64,000 nucleotides of DNA from Paenibacillaceae bacterium (GCA_029256185.1 JAQSYI010000034.1:1-64000), one strand, 5' to 3'; counted from the stretch's first letter, positions 16,552-26,533 are shown. The notes: generated from the sequence alone by a model not told the origin. Numbers and translations: made by a program.

Positions 16552-18210
16552 TTAAACAGCCTTTATGTCAAGGTTTAACTGATAGGTGGATTCATCATCT
16601 GCTGAAAAATTTATTATCCTATCACCATCTCTTATGATATCTCTATTATGTGATATGTAGATAATTGCAGAATTAATGCATTGCTCTCTAATTACATTCC
16701 ATACTATTTCTTCAGTCTCTTTATCAAGTCCAGATGTAGCTTCATCTAGGATAATTATTTGCGGTTGATTAATTAGTACTCTAATGATTTCCAAACGTTG
16801 TTTTTCTCCGTGAGAAAGTTTGTTTAAGTGAATTTCCGAATCTAAACCTTGTTGCATTTGGTGATCTAATCCAAATATCTGTAGTAATTGATATACATCT
16901 TTGTCACTCTTTATATTTGGACCATCTACCAAATCATAGAAAAGATTTTCTCTAAGTGAACCATTAAATAAGCTACATTCATCTAAGATAAATGCAAATA
17001 ACTTGTTAGTTATTTTATGATCCGGGTATGCCCAAATTTCACCGTCATAATCATAAATTCCAGCTAACATCCTGCAGAAGGTGGATTTTCCAGCCCCACT
17101 TTTTCCTATAATAGCAACTCTTTCTCCTTTTTTAACTTCTAGGTTGTAATTATAAAGTATGGTTCTATTCCCCATCTTCAAAGTAACATTTCTGCATTCC
17201 AATATAATTTCATTTCGGTCTGAAGATATAATCTCCAGTTTGTCTGGGGCATAGATAATTAGCGGATACACTCTTTCATAAGAGGACTTAAAATCTTTAA
17301 CTACAAAAGGCAGGGAATTAAAATATTCCATTGGTGCTCCAGCTTTTTGAACAATATTTATGAAGGAAAGAAATAGTCCCATTGTTAAAAAATCTTTACT
17401 TATAAAATAGGCACCAAACAAAATTATTAAAAATTGAGTGATATTCCCGATAAAACTTGATAACGAACCTACAAGAGCTCTAAATAAGCTAACCTTTTTG
17501 CTGGAACTTAAATATGAATCAACTTTTTTTAGATAATATTCACTTTCCGAATCGAATAATCTATTCAATTTGATGAATAAAAATCGATCTACAATTCTCT
17601 TAGTCGTATCTAATAACGAAGCTTCCATCGCCTTCTGGTCATTTTGAATGATATAATATCTTTTTGAAAAATAGCTATTCATTATAGTTTTCATAACTAA
17701 TAAGGATAGTGATATACCCGTTAATGTAACATTTATTTTCATTAATATAACTATAAGAGATATTAAATAAATGACATTTAAAGGTATCTCAATAAAATTC
17801 GTAATTATTGTGTTAAGGACTTTATTTAGGTCTTGATTTCCACGATATATTATATCTCCAGCGGAGATCTCGTTCATGGAACTAAATTTTTTATTCAGGA
17901 GAGCATTAATAAAGAATCTACGTGACTGTTTAACCATTTTAATGCTAAACGACTGTTGAAGAAATGAATGCAAATACTCGAATAGTGAAGTTCCTAACAT
18001 TACCAAAGTTCCATAAACAAGAACTTTACTTAATTTAGGAATCTGCATACTCGGAAGAATATCATCAAAAATTACTTTTGTTATATAAGCTGGAAATAAT
18101 CCAAGAGCTAATAGTATTAATCGCATAATGATAATTACAATTACAAAGAAAGTCATACTCTTCCAAGAGATTAATTTACTAATATGTATATACCGGTTGC
18201 CTAATTTCAT
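16552..18210 (-). CDS. ABC exporter (membrane domain fused to ATPase) of the RiPP cluster
   Basis: A 552-residue half-transporter: about six membrane segments in the first 310 residues, then a nucleotide-binding domain. Walker A is GKSGAGKST, the signature LSHGEKQRLEIIRVL, Walker B IIILDEATSGLD and the H-loop YISHNRD. The usual Q-loop glutamine appears replaced (FILDECSLFNGSLREN). There is no N-terminal C39 peptidase domain, so leader removal would need another protease. I place the start at ATG 18210 after GCGGGTG; GTG 18219 is possible. It follows the precursor gene and should export the mature peptide. The coding sequence is AT-rich, unlike the flanks. Confidence 0.85.
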   Translation of the reverse strand: MKLGNRYIHISKLISWKSMTFFVIVIIIMRLILLALGLFPAYITKVIFDDILPSMQIPKLSKVLVYGTLVMLGTSLFEYLHSFLQQSFSIKMVKQSRRFFINALLNKKFSSMNEISAGDIIYRGNQDLNKVLNTIITNFIEIPLNVIYLISLIVILMKINVTLTGISLSLLVMKTIMNSYFSKRYYIIQNDQKAMEASLLDTTKRIVDRFLFIKLNRLFDSESEYYLKKVDSYLSSSKKVSLFRALVGSLSSFIGNITQFLIILFGAYFISKDFLTMGLFLSFINIVQKAGAPMEYFNSLPFVVKDFKSSYERVYPLIIYAPDKLEIISSDRNEIILECRNVTLKMGNRTILYNYNLEVKKGERVAIIGKSGAGKSTFCRMLAGIYDYDGEIWAYPDHKITNKLFAFILDECSLFNGSLRENLFYDLVDGPNIKSDKDVYQLLQIFGLDHQMQQGLDSEIHLNKLSHGEKQRLEIIRVLINQPQIIILDEATSGLDKETEEIVWNVIREQCINSAIIYISHNRDIIRDGDRIINFSADDESTYQLNLDIKAV

Positions 18211-18229
18211 TATCAACACCCGCTTAATG

Positions 18230-18272
18230 TAAGCTAACTGATAGAAATTCGATAAGTCTATCAGTTAGCTTA
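18230..18272 (-). promoter_or_regulatory. 15-base perfect hairpin between precursor and exporter genes
   Basis: 18230-18244 (TAAGCTAACTGATAG) is exactly inverted at 18258-18272 with a 13-base loop. There is no T run on the transcribed (minus) strand. It therefore looks like a processing or mRNA-stabilising hairpin that lets the precursor message outnumber the exporter message, rather than a full terminator. Confidence 0.7.
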
Positions 18273-18282
18273 GAATTAAAAC

Positions 18283-18465
18283 CTATCCTTTAATAAAACA
18301 ACCTAAATCTCCGCAGGTAAGTGTGCCACAGTAGCCTAAAGTACCACAGGTATCAGGAAGGTCAACACTACAATATCCAGTACATAAATCACTTGTACAT
18401 GCATTTACTCCTTCACATTCATCGTACTGTGGTGTGAAGATTCCACCTTTAACAATGTAATCCAT
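18283..18465 (-). CDS. Cys-rich RiPP precursor peptide (60 residues)
   Basis: The peptide has eight cysteines (17, 23, 28, 32, 40, 46, 51, 56) in a Gly/Thr/Asp-rich C-terminal part and a short N-terminal leader-like part (MDYIVKGGIFTPQYDECEGV). It is encoded directly after a radical SAM/SPASM gene and before an ABC exporter, the usual order for radical-SAM-modified peptides (sactipeptide or ranthipeptide type thioether bridges). The ribosome binding site is a full AAGGAGGTGA six bases before the ATG, predicting very high translation. The bridge pattern, leader cleavage site and bioactivity are unknown. It shares a motif with the peptide at 15256. Confidence 0.85.
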   Translation of the reverse strand: MDYIVKGGIFTPQYDECEGVNACTSDLCTGYCSVDLPDTCGTLGYCGTLTCGDLGCFIKG

Positions 18466-18541
18466 ATATTTTCACCTCCTTATTCAAGTGAAGTAATTAT
18501 AGTTAAGGCAACTTGCCTCAGCTAACACCGAATAATATTAC

Positions 18542-19819
18542 CTATTTTTTCTTCATATAGAACCTATGTAATCTTTCCTTAAAATTGTAGTGGAGTTGAT
18601 GGCACTCAAAGTCATTTCCGCGCAGACTCATATCAGGACATCTCCCATTACACAATGGAAGGATACTACAATCATTGCATTTTTCAGGTAGTTCCCAATT
18701 CATCCATCTAAAGAAATTATCTTTATTGGTAATCCCCTTCTCAATACTTCCTACTTTTTTTATTTTATTACCAACCTCGTGCCAACATTTGTATAAATCG
18801 CCATCGGCATCTACAACAAAACCATTGTTGTTTACGGCCTGACATATATTCCCCCCTCTATTTCTAGGGTAACCATTTCCTATCTCAAATCCTAATGAAT
18901 CCGCATATTCAAATAGTTCCATTTCCCATTCAGCAAATTCTTTTGTAGCTAAGCAATTATCAGATATAGATTGGCAAACTTCCGTAGATGCAGTTACAGG
19001 AGCTAAGTACAATCCAACTTTATTGTTTAACCCCGAGTCCATTAAAATCTTAAATAGAGTACCTATATTATCTTTATTCTGCTTAGTTACATTCACTCGG
19101 ATGTTAACCTTTATAATTTCATGAACATCTATTATGTTATTAATTATCTTATCGAAAGTACCTTGCCCGCCAACTAGTACCCTTGATTTATTGTGACTTT
19201 CAGGACCACCATCTAGTGTTACTTGTACATGTCTTACTCGATTTGATTCAACCATTTCGAGGGCAATATCTCTGCTTAATAAATAGCCGTTACTAATCAT
19301 TCCTGCTGAATAAGCAACGTCCTTTTCTTCACATATACGTATGAACTCTTTTGATAATCTTGTAATGAGATCCTTATTCAGAAGTGGCTCTCCACCATAC
19401 CAATTTACAGAAAAGGATTTTTTTCCGTCAAGTTCCCTTTCAACTAAATTAATAAGCCTTTGTTCTTCTTCACCTTCGAGGTATTTATCTTCTTGCATTT
19501 CATAACAGTAGTGACATCGAAAGTTACATTGCAAGGTTGTTGCAATTGTCAAGCCAAAGTGCTTTGTACTGAATCTCGAGGTATTCCTAAGATATTTATA
19601 TAAACCTAACTCATCCATAGAAGAGTCAGTTATAAATCCGGCCTCCAATAATTCTTGAACTTTTTCCTCAGAAATTAATGCAGTCTCTCCAATTTGAATT
19701 TTATTAAGAAGAGACAGATATTCAGGAGAAATTTTCACATATGAGCCACTATGAGCATTAAACATAAATTCCTCACCATTTTTTTCGAAATAGTTGTTAT
19801 ACGAAGAAACTTTATACAT
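18542..19819 (-). CDS. Radical SAM/SPASM peptide maturase
   Basis: A 425-residue enzyme that should install cross-links, probably thioether bridges, in the Cys-rich precursor encoded just downstream. The radical SAM cluster motif is C98-x3-C102-x2-C105 (TLQCNFRCHYCYEMQ), followed by a GGEP-like WYGGEPLLN. A C-terminal SPASM region holds the auxiliary cluster cysteines (NICQAV, YKCWHE, then CNDCSILPLCNGRCPD and a later Cys). The N-terminal 90 residues resemble the recognition part of such maturases. I choose ATG 19819, preceded by GGAGGGA, over the in-frame ATG at 19837. Base composition is strongly AT-rich. Confidence 0.88.
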   Translation of the reverse strand: MYKVSSYNNYFEKNGEEFMFNAHSGSYVKISPEYLSLLNKIQIGETALISEEKVQELLEAGFITDSSMDELGLYKYLRNTSRFSTKHFGLTIATTLQCNFRCHYCYEMQEDKYLEGEEEQRLINLVERELDGKKSFSVNWYGGEPLLNKDLITRLSKEFIRICEEKDVAYSAGMISNGYLLSRDIALEMVESNRVRHVQVTLDGGPESHNKSRVLVGGQGTFDKIINNIIDVHEIIKVNIRVNVTKQNKDNIGTLFKILMDSGLNNKVGLYLAPVTASTEVCQSISDNCLATKEFAEWEMELFEYADSLGFEIGNGYPRNRGGNICQAVNNNGFVVDADGDLYKCWHEVGNKIKKVGSIEKGITNKDNFFRWMNWELPEKCNDCSILPLCNGRCPDMSLRGNDFECHQLHYNFKERLHRFYMKKK

Positions 19820-19837
19820 ATACGTATCTCCCTCCAA

Positions 19838-20260
19838 ACTTATTTTATATGTATTTACACAAAAGATAGTTCCTACTATGCCACTGTTTATAAAATAATT
19901 CCATCAATATACAATTTACTCTTTTTCTCCCTTGTAAATTATTGAACACATTTCCACAAATGTAAAGTGTGAAATTTGTGTATATTTGTATAATATATTA
20001 AACAACCATATTTATTTAATAATTATCTATGTTATAAAAGAGGCTTTATTCAATCCTAATCCGTGATAGAAGTCTTGAAGTAATGGAGATAGTCAAAGGA
20101 AATAGACTCTCCGGCGGAGGAAATAATAGAAAACCATCATTCTCACTTCACCTCTGAGGTGCTTTTTGAATATCCAATTTGTGTGCGGCATGACAAGGTA
20201 TTTTCAAAACCTCGTTATAATTCTTAGGGGCTTCTGACGAAGCGTCAGCGTATAGTGGGC
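19838..20260. other. AT-rich upstream region of the RiPP operon
   Basis: It should carry the promoter of the leftward operon, but I cannot name convincing -35/-10 boxes. A weak + strand hairpin with a T run (CACCT-CTG-AGGTG then CTTTTT) lies near 20150-20168. No gene is visible. Confidence 0.4.
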
Positions 20261-21540
20261 TCATGGCGAACGGAAATCAAACTTCCACATCAAATGAACA
20301 TCCTCCGCCTCTAAACGCCGAAATCCCTTGGCCGTTTGCGACTGAATCAAATCTTTGGGGCTTGCTCCGGCCTTCTTTAGGTGGCAATCCAAGGTATTGA
20401 TAGCAATCTCGGTGTGTTTGGTTGAGCATAAAGATGATCTGTTCCACGCTGCGCCAGGTCTGCTCCTTTCGTAGCCGAATGTCATCTTGTAGAAGAGCAT
20501 CAGGAAGGCCGGTGGATGACCGCTTCGTCCGTCCATTCGGCATCAGTGCTTCCCACTGTCCGCTTCGGTACTGGAACAAGTAGATTCGGATGCTAACGCG
20601 AGTCTTCATACTACCGGGAATGTGGTACGTTTGCTGAGCGGCCTGCTCCAAATAAGCTTTGATCTCACCGGGGACCATCGGGGGCCGCCGATTGACAATA
20701 GGGGCGATCAGGCTTTAACGAAAGGCGGACATTTGATCTTTCACTTGCTTTTCCATCGGTTAGGTACGTTCCTTTTTCAAAGAAAGATAGGGGGAACTCG
20801 TATATTCATTGTGAAGGCAGGCGGCTGTCGATGCTATGAACATTATCTTGAGATAGGTACCCTGTACCGCCATCACCAATGAGCGGACATGATGATGCAG
20901 GAGATGAAATAAATAAATATCGCGATACGCGCGGAGTTGGTGTCTTGCTACATCCCACAGTTCAAAGAAGCCCCCCCAAAGAGACCGTTTAACCGCTTGC
21001 TCGGACCATGGTTCCACATGGGGGAGCATGGCCAGAATCCAACTCCATAGGTAAGAGGCATTTGAACCAGATGTTCTCTGTAAACGGAAGTCCAACGCTA
21101 GAGGACCTTCTCCGAGAAGGGACCATTGGGAGGGAGTCACTTTGCGCCAGGGATACGCCTTGGTCCTGCTTGTGAATGACCTCTTCCTCCACGTCCAGCG
21201 CCACTTGGTGGTGCTTCTCCACAAAGTTCGGAAATCATGCTGCAAGTGCCCCCGCTTTCCGGCAAGGGGCAATAGAAATGATAGTTCGGGACCCCTTGGG
21301 TTACTTCCCGTGTGATGACTGTCCTTAGAAAATTCCCATGATGGTGAAGGAGTTGGTGTTCTTGTCCGCTGCGTGGACAACGACGAGGTCGATCTTGTTC
21401 GGGAATGCCGCCGTTTCCAACGACAATATCTAGATAAATCTGGACAGACTCATTCCAATCCATAACGATAATGTTGGAGGAGACGCTGTTGGGAAGAGGA
21501 AGACGGGGTTACAGTCCATAACGTATTCCTCTGTTTTTTG
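20261..21540 (-). pseudogene. Unrecognised, heavily frameshifted minus-strand coding relic
   Basis: Long minus-strand stretches look formerly coding but switch frame repeatedly: MDWNESVQIYLDIVVGNGGIP near 21460, then HAADKNTNSFTIMG, then VEKHHQVALDVEEEVIHKQD near 21215, then SVEQIIFMLNQTHRDCYQYL near 20460. I do not recognise the family. Flanking transposase debris suggests it is mobile-element cargo or an element remnant. Confidence 0.4.
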
Positions 21541-21843
21541 TTCCGCCGCTCCTTGGACAATGATTGTCTACCCTATCCGCCACTTATGGCAAGAAAAAAA
21601 ACCTTTCTTCCCGACATGGGAATTGAGAGACAACAGCATCTAGATCACGGCGCCGGGCGACTAATTTGCAGGTTCGGCTTTCGCCTCCAATAAAGATCCT
21701 TTATTTCCTATTTCCAAATTATTCATGCAGAATCTGGGATAATAATGTATACTATAGTTATATAATTGGACAGTCAAAAGTTCTACAGCGCTAAGAAACC
21801 AGCGAATCACGCTCCACATCAGTGTTTTCCTGCTTGGATTTTA

Positions 21844-22870
21844 TTATTTTGTTATGGACAAGTAAGGATTTTGATTAAACAGGTGAAAAATAGACTTGCG
21901 TAAATAAGCGGCCACGCTGGCCTCGGAGGCCACGGCATGGGACGGCGTCCGAAGATAGCGGAAAAACAGCCCCGAGGTCCGGCCGGAAAACTGCAAAGTG
22001 ATGAGTTGAAGGAGTCCCATCGCCATGCACTGGCACATCACGAATGCCTCGATGGCCTGGATCGTTTTCTGGATGCGCTGCTGATCTTGTTCGTTCGTTA
22101 CAGCTTCTAGCTGACAGACTTCCTCTTTTCTCAAAAACCGGTTCAGCTTCGGCATGGACTTGCTCCAGAAGCGGTAACCGAAGGCGGGGGTGACCTGCTT
22201 CATTTCCCGAAACGTGCATTCAATCTTGAAGCGACAGCTATACAAGCGGATGATGTCGGCAGCTGCCAGGCTCAAATCGGTACTGACCAAATTAGAGCAG
22301 CATTCCTGATGAAGGACAAGCACAAAACGCGGCTCCTGATACAAGCCTTGGCCCTAAAGTAGATCCAGACATAGAAACCGGACCGTCTCTTCTTTGCCGT
22401 ACAATGAAAGGGTTGTGGTTGGGAAATCAGCTGTGCGAGTCGTAAACAGCTCTTTCAGTTTGACTGCCTGGTCGGCCCGTCCCGGCTTTTTCGTAAGGGG
22501 ACGTTTGTAGGGCAACTACATTCGATTTCTCCTTCGTCACCAGATGCATGGGGGGGGGGAGAAGCAAGGTGGCACGCATTCAGCCGCTCCAAGACCGGAA
22601 CGGACAAGAAGTGTCGATCCAAAAACAGCAGCGCTAGACCGAACCCTTTTGCAGCCTCGAAACCTTGTTCAATCATTTGAACGACATGAGCGGCCACTAA
22701 GCGAGGGATCCCGAATCACAGAAATCACACCCAGATGGTCGGAGCGCAGCATGAAGCCGACGAGCAGGACAACAGGCATGTCTGGAAAAACGGGAATGAA
22801 AAGGAAGATCTTAAGGATACCGCAGATTTGTCCATTTTTTTCTATGTTACGATTTTTCGACAAGAGCTTT
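21844..22870 (-). pseudogene. DDE transposase relic
   Basis: The C-terminal 166 codons are open (ADIIRLYSCRFKIECTFREMKQ, YRFWSKSMPKLNRFLRK), with the Glu of the DDE triad in ECTFREMK. Upstream pieces in other frames include LALLFLDRHFLSVPVLERLNA near 22600 and PVVLLVGFMLRSDHLGVISV near 22760. Frameshifts separate them, so no complete enzyme is encoded. It belongs to a different family from the IS1634-like relic at 13410. Confidence 0.75.
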
Positions 22871-23085
22871 TCACTGTCCAGTTATATCGATGTGGCATAA
22901 ATTCATGCCGTTATAGACGTTTGATTGCTTTAAACTGGTTTAGCCATGAGCACATACTTTGTTTGGGTCTTTGTCTGGAGTACCGATATCTTCAGAACCA
23001 ACTTATTGTCTTTCTTTATACAATTTGCAACTGTAGCCTGATATGATAATACAAGATAAATAATCAAGAAAGATGGAGAGCGATA

Positions 23086-24366
23086 ATGAAAAAAATCATA
23101 TTCCTTCTTTTCGCTTTGCTTGCATTAAGTGCTTGTCGTGATACGGCTATGCCTGCGGAAAGCGCATCCCCGTTAAAGTCCGAGCAACAAAGTTCAACCC
23201 CATGGCAAGAGGACTTGGATGTATTAGTAACCACTATTAGAAGTAATCATCCGAGCCTTCTGGATGATTCACTCAAAGACTCATTTCTGAAGGAAGCACA
23301 AAAAATACGCGAAACCCTTTCCGATGAGAACGATACCAAGAGCATGATAGAATTAATGCGTCTTGCTGCGTCGGTTGGTGATGCCCATACTTATCTCTCG
23401 CCAAAGGAAACTGCATTTTATGGAGTTAATTTTCTCTGGTTTAAGGAAGGCTTATTCCTTATAGTCTCTTCCGATGAAGCAAAGGAGCACCTTGGAAAAA
23501 GGCTGGTTGCTGTTGATGGCAACCCTGTTGAAGAGGTAATAGCCAAACTGAAAACCATCGTATCCCATGAGAATGAGCAGTGGCTCAAATCAGAGATCCG
23601 AGCTCTTCTTCGGAATAGCCAGATTTTATATGAACTCTCCATAGCGGATAAACCCGAGGAGCTTACTCTAAGCTTAGAGGATGTCAATGGGGGCATTTCT
23701 TATGTTAAAATTACGGCTATTCAATCCAATCAACAAAGTAATATTCAATACCAAGCACTTGAGAGCATAAATAACAAATACCCGACGAATTATATAAAAG
23801 ATACTCTTCTTTACTGGTATCAATATATGGAAGAACAGCAAATCCTATATATCCAATATAATAGATGCCGAAACAGTAAGGAGCAAAGTGTTGAAGAATT
23901 CATCAACGAAATTAAAACGACTATCGAGAATAACCCAATACGCAAAATAATAATCGACTTAAGAAATAATTCCGGCGGAAATTCTATCTTAATCCGCTCC
24001 CTTATGTCCTACATAGTCTCTAAAGAATTAAACCATCCTGAACAACTTTTCGTGTTTATTGGCAAGGGCACATTTTCCTCCGGGATGGAAAATGCGATAG
24101 AATTCCGCGATTGGAACAACGCCACTCTCGTCGGTGAGCCTACCGGCGGAAAACCTAACTCTTATGGCAATACCGTCTCTTTCCAGTTGCCCCACTCCAA
24201 GCTCCAAGGGCAATATTCAACGAGGTACTTCATTAATGAAAAAGGTAATGATCAACTCTCCGTATTTCCTGATATTCTCATAGAGCCCAGTATACAGGAG
24301 TGGAGGGAAGGCCGGGACTTCTGTCTTGAATATGTTATCCAAGCAGAGATGGCCTTACGGGAATAG
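23086..24366 (+). CDS. S41-family peptidase, lipoprotein
   Basis: A 426-residue tail-specific-protease relative. The N-terminus is a lipoprotein signal ending LSAC (Cys17), so it acts outside the membrane. The peptidase core has a GGNSILIRSL segment, the likely nucleophile in GTFSSGMENA (S331 or S332) and the GEPTGGKPNSYG segment typical of this subfamily. GGAGAG precedes the ATG. It is followed by TetR and CPBP protease genes. A decayed partial copy of this locus lies at 12343-13409. Its substrate is unknown. Confidence 0.85.
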   Translation: MKKIIFLLFALLALSACRDTAMPAESASPLKSEQQSSTPWQEDLDVLVTTIRSNHPSLLDDSLKDSFLKEAQKIRETLSDENDTKSMIELMRLAASVGDAHTYLSPKETAFYGVNFLWFKEGLFLIVSSDEAKEHLGKRLVAVDGNPVEEVIAKLKTIVSHENEQWLKSEIRALLRNSQILYELSIADKPEELTLSLEDVNGGISYVKITAIQSNQQSNIQYQALESINNKYPTNYIKDTLLYWYQYMEEQQILYIQYNRCRNSKEQSVEEFINEIKTTIENNPIRKIIIDLRNNSGGNSILIRSLMSYIVSKELNHPEQLFVFIGKGTFSSGMENAIEFRDWNNATLVGEPTGGKPNSYGNTVSFQLPHSKLQGQYSTRYFINEKGNDQLSVFPDILIEPSIQEWREGRDFCLEYVIQAEMALRE

Positions 24367-24545
24367 AGTGATTAAAGAATCGCTAATGGTATGGCTTTGC
24401 CTACGTTGATTCCAAATAAATCGATGATGACACAGCCCTCGCGGCTCTCCGCTGTACTTTACTCATCTGCGGAGAGGCTCTCGGGGGTTGCCTTTCCATG
24501 CCAACCGGATGCATCTTGACAACGAGCGGCCAATATAATAACATA

Positions 24546-24599
24546 CGTAATATAACATTCGTAATATAACAATTCATATATTATCTTCAAGAGGGGAGG
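24546..24599 (+). promoter_or_regulatory. Direct repeats and ribosome binding site upstream of the TetR gene
   Basis: CGTAATATAAC occurs at 24546-24556 and again at 24560-24570, a 14-base period. This is a plausible binding site for the TetR protein itself. GGAGG at 24595-24599 then precedes the start. A diverged version survives in the dead copy near 12755-12785. Confidence 0.4.
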
Positions 24600-24607
24600 A
24601 GTTGCCT

Positions 24608-25195
24608 TTGCCGCCAAAGCCGAAGCTGACAAAAGAGGACATCCTGACAGCCGCCCTGGACTTGGTCAGAGAGCAGGGCGCCGACGCAGTTAACGCACGT
24701 AATGTCGCCAAGAAGCTGGAATGCTCCACGCAGCCTATTTTCAGCCATTTCGCTTCCATGGAAGACCTGAAGGCCTCCGTTCACTTGGAGGCAGAGCAAT
24801 TATACAATCAAGCCATGCTGGATGGCCTGTACAGTGGCGGGGAAGGATTTTTGGGGATGGGGCTGGCCTATATCCGGTTTGCCCGTACAGAGAGCAGGCT
24901 GTTCCAGCTCCTGTTCATGTCCGGCGCATTTCAGCAGGCCAAGGCCACGGAGATTGCCGGAACCACCGAAGGGGACGAGGAGATCATCCGCATGATCGGC
25001 CAGATGGCCGGACTGAGTCCCGGACAGGCACAGCGGCTGTATTCCGGCATTTGGTTCACGACACACGGCATCGCCTCCCTGTTGGCTACCAACGGAAGCA
25101 CGATGGACGACATCGAGGCCAGGAGGGTGCTCCGCGATGTCTATAAAGGCTTGCTGCACAATCTAAAACAAGAAGGCGGGGACTCTTTATCATGA
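24608..25195 (+). CDS. TetR-family transcriptional regulator with WHG-type C-terminus
   Basis: A regulator of about 195 residues. Its HTH is near residues 10-50 (TKEDILTAALDLVREQGADAVNARNVAKKLECSTQPIFSHF). The C-terminal domain has the GIWFTTHGIASLLATN region seen in the WHG family. I choose TTG 24608, eight bases after GGAGG; the TTG at 24602 abuts the site too closely. It overlaps the next gene by four bases, so regulator and CPBP protease are co-translated. Ligand unknown. Confidence 0.85.
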   Translation: MPPKPKLTKEDILTAALDLVREQGADAVNARNVAKKLECSTQPIFSHFASMEDLKASVHLEAEQLYNQAMLDGLYSGGEGFLGMGLAYIRFARTESRLFQLLFMSGAFQQAKATEIAGTTEGDEEIIRMIGQMAGLSPGQAQRLYSGIWFTTHGIASLLATNGSTMDDIEARRVLRDVYKGLLHNLKQEGGDSLS

Positions 25196-25929
25196 TAAAA
25201 TCCTTTATTCACAAGCACCCTTACGGGGCGGCTATTATAGCAGCCGTGCTTTGTACCATCCTTACAGCAGTTGGCGCCGCCGCGGCCCAGATCGCCGATC
25301 TTGAAGACGCACCCGCTTACCTGATCATGTCTGCCACAGTAGCCTGTTCTGCTGTGATCGGCCTGCTTCTGGTCGCCCGGTCCGGTCATTCCCCGGCTTT
25401 TTACGGCTTCCGCCGTCCTGCCGCAGGCAGCTTAAGCAAGGTCTGGCTCTTTGTGCCGCTCCTGCTGCTGGAACTGGTCCCTCTCGTTCTGTATGGTCCC
25501 ACCTTTAAGGAAGCTGCTTCCCTGTATGCCGTCCTCGCGTTGTTCACGATCCTGGTTGGTCTGAATGAAGAACTCTATTTCCGGGGACTGGTCCTCGGCT
25601 TCTTGCGGAAGCAAGGGCCAAGGGCAGCCGTCATCGGTTCAGCGGTCATCTTTGGCGTACTGCACGCCATTAATGCGCTTGGCGGAAGCAATCTGTGGGA
25701 AGTCCTGCTGCAAATCGCCTTTGCCTTCCTGGCCGGACTGGTGCTCGCCCTTCTCGTTAATATTACCGGAAGCCTCTGGATCGGTATCCTGTGGCATATC
25801 GTTCATAATTTTATTTCCTTCGGAAGCGAAGGGGCCTTGGACAGAACAGCGCTGACAGTTGCCGGTATTCAAGTGTTAATCCTGCTGGTCTATTCTGTGG
25901 GACTATGGAAACAAGGGACCAGGGAGTAG
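25192..25929 (+). CDS. CPBP-family intramembrane metalloprotease
   Basis: A 245-residue polytopic membrane protein with the CPBP (Abi) signature: E126-E127-x3-R131 (NEELYFRG), then FGVLHAIN, and a third motif ILWHIVHNF. Members cleave prenylated or other peptides in the membrane, and some give immunity to self-made bacteriocins. It overlaps the TetR gene in ATGATAA. No bacteriocin gene is adjacent, so the role is open. Confidence 0.88.
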   Translation: MIKSFIHKHPYGAAIIAAVLCTILTAVGAAAAQIADLEDAPAYLIMSATVACSAVIGLLLVARSGHSPAFYGFRRPAAGSLSKVWLFVPLLLLELVPLVLYGPTFKEAASLYAVLALFTILVGLNEELYFRGLVLGFLRKQGPRAAVIGSAVIFGVLHAINALGGSNLWEVLLQIAFAFLAGLVLALLVNITGSLWIGILWHIVHNFISFGSEGALDRTALTVAGIQVLILLVYSVGLWKQGTRE

Positions 25930-26006
25930 CCTTTAGAGGGACGGCGCACTCTTGCGCCTGGCGGCAGCGAGGGACCGGTCCAGCTCACCACGCCATTTCC
26001 ATGGAC

Positions 26007-26477
26007 TCAACACTCCAGAGAGCGTTTCATCGGCACAAAGCGTATGCCGTTGATCTCCTGCTCTGCAGTTGTATCAACAAAGCCCATGTGATGATAGGTA
26101 TCAACCGCATATGGAGAAGAATGAACGGTAACTTCCGTATATTCGGTGAATGAGCGATAGTAGGATATGAGTTCATTAAACAATGCCTTGGCAATGCCTT
26201 TGCGATGGAATTGCTTATCTACGAAAAGCAGGGAAATATGACACGGAGGTCTGCTTGCAATAACTCCAACCACCTTTTTCTCGATAAAGCAGCCCCATAT
26301 CCGAAACTCGTTATTCTCAACCTTTTTCCTGACAGTATCCGGGTCAATAAAAGCTCTGAATTCATTAATCCCCCCCGCACTGTATTCAGGAGCTTCAAAT
26401 TCCAGAAACACATTCCATACGAGATGAAGAGCCTCTTGCAGTTCGTTCGCGTTTAACATCCTGATTGCATAATCCAT
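26007..26477 (-). CDS. GNAT-family N-acetyltransferase
   Basis: A 156-residue acetyltransferase, MDYAIRMLNANE onward. The acetyl-CoA loop is Q-F-H-R-K-G-I-A-K in LLFVDKQFHRKGIAKALF, and the C-terminus DTYHHMGF is typical. I choose ATG 26477 because GGGAGG precedes it; the ATG at 26510 has no such site. Its last 85 bases are duplicated at 13326-13409. It is convergent with the CPBP gene. Substrate unknown. Confidence 0.85.
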   Translation of the reverse strand: MDYAIRMLNANELQEALHLVWNVFLEFEAPEYSAGGINEFRAFIDPDTVRKKVENNEFRIWGCFIEKKVVGVIASRPPCHISLLFVDKQFHRKGIAKALFNELISYYRSFTEYTEVTVHSSPYAVDTYHHMGFVDTTAEQEINGIRFVPMKRSLEC

Positions 26478-26533
26478 ATCGCGCCTCCCTTTGAGAAATG
26501 GAACGGACAATGAAGGGATGGAGAGACCGAAGA

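Noticed and set aside
25192..25929. CPBP protease as immunity protein of the RiPP cluster
   Set aside because: It lies 5 kb away beyond transposase relics and is co-transcribed with a TetR gene; no direct link is visible.
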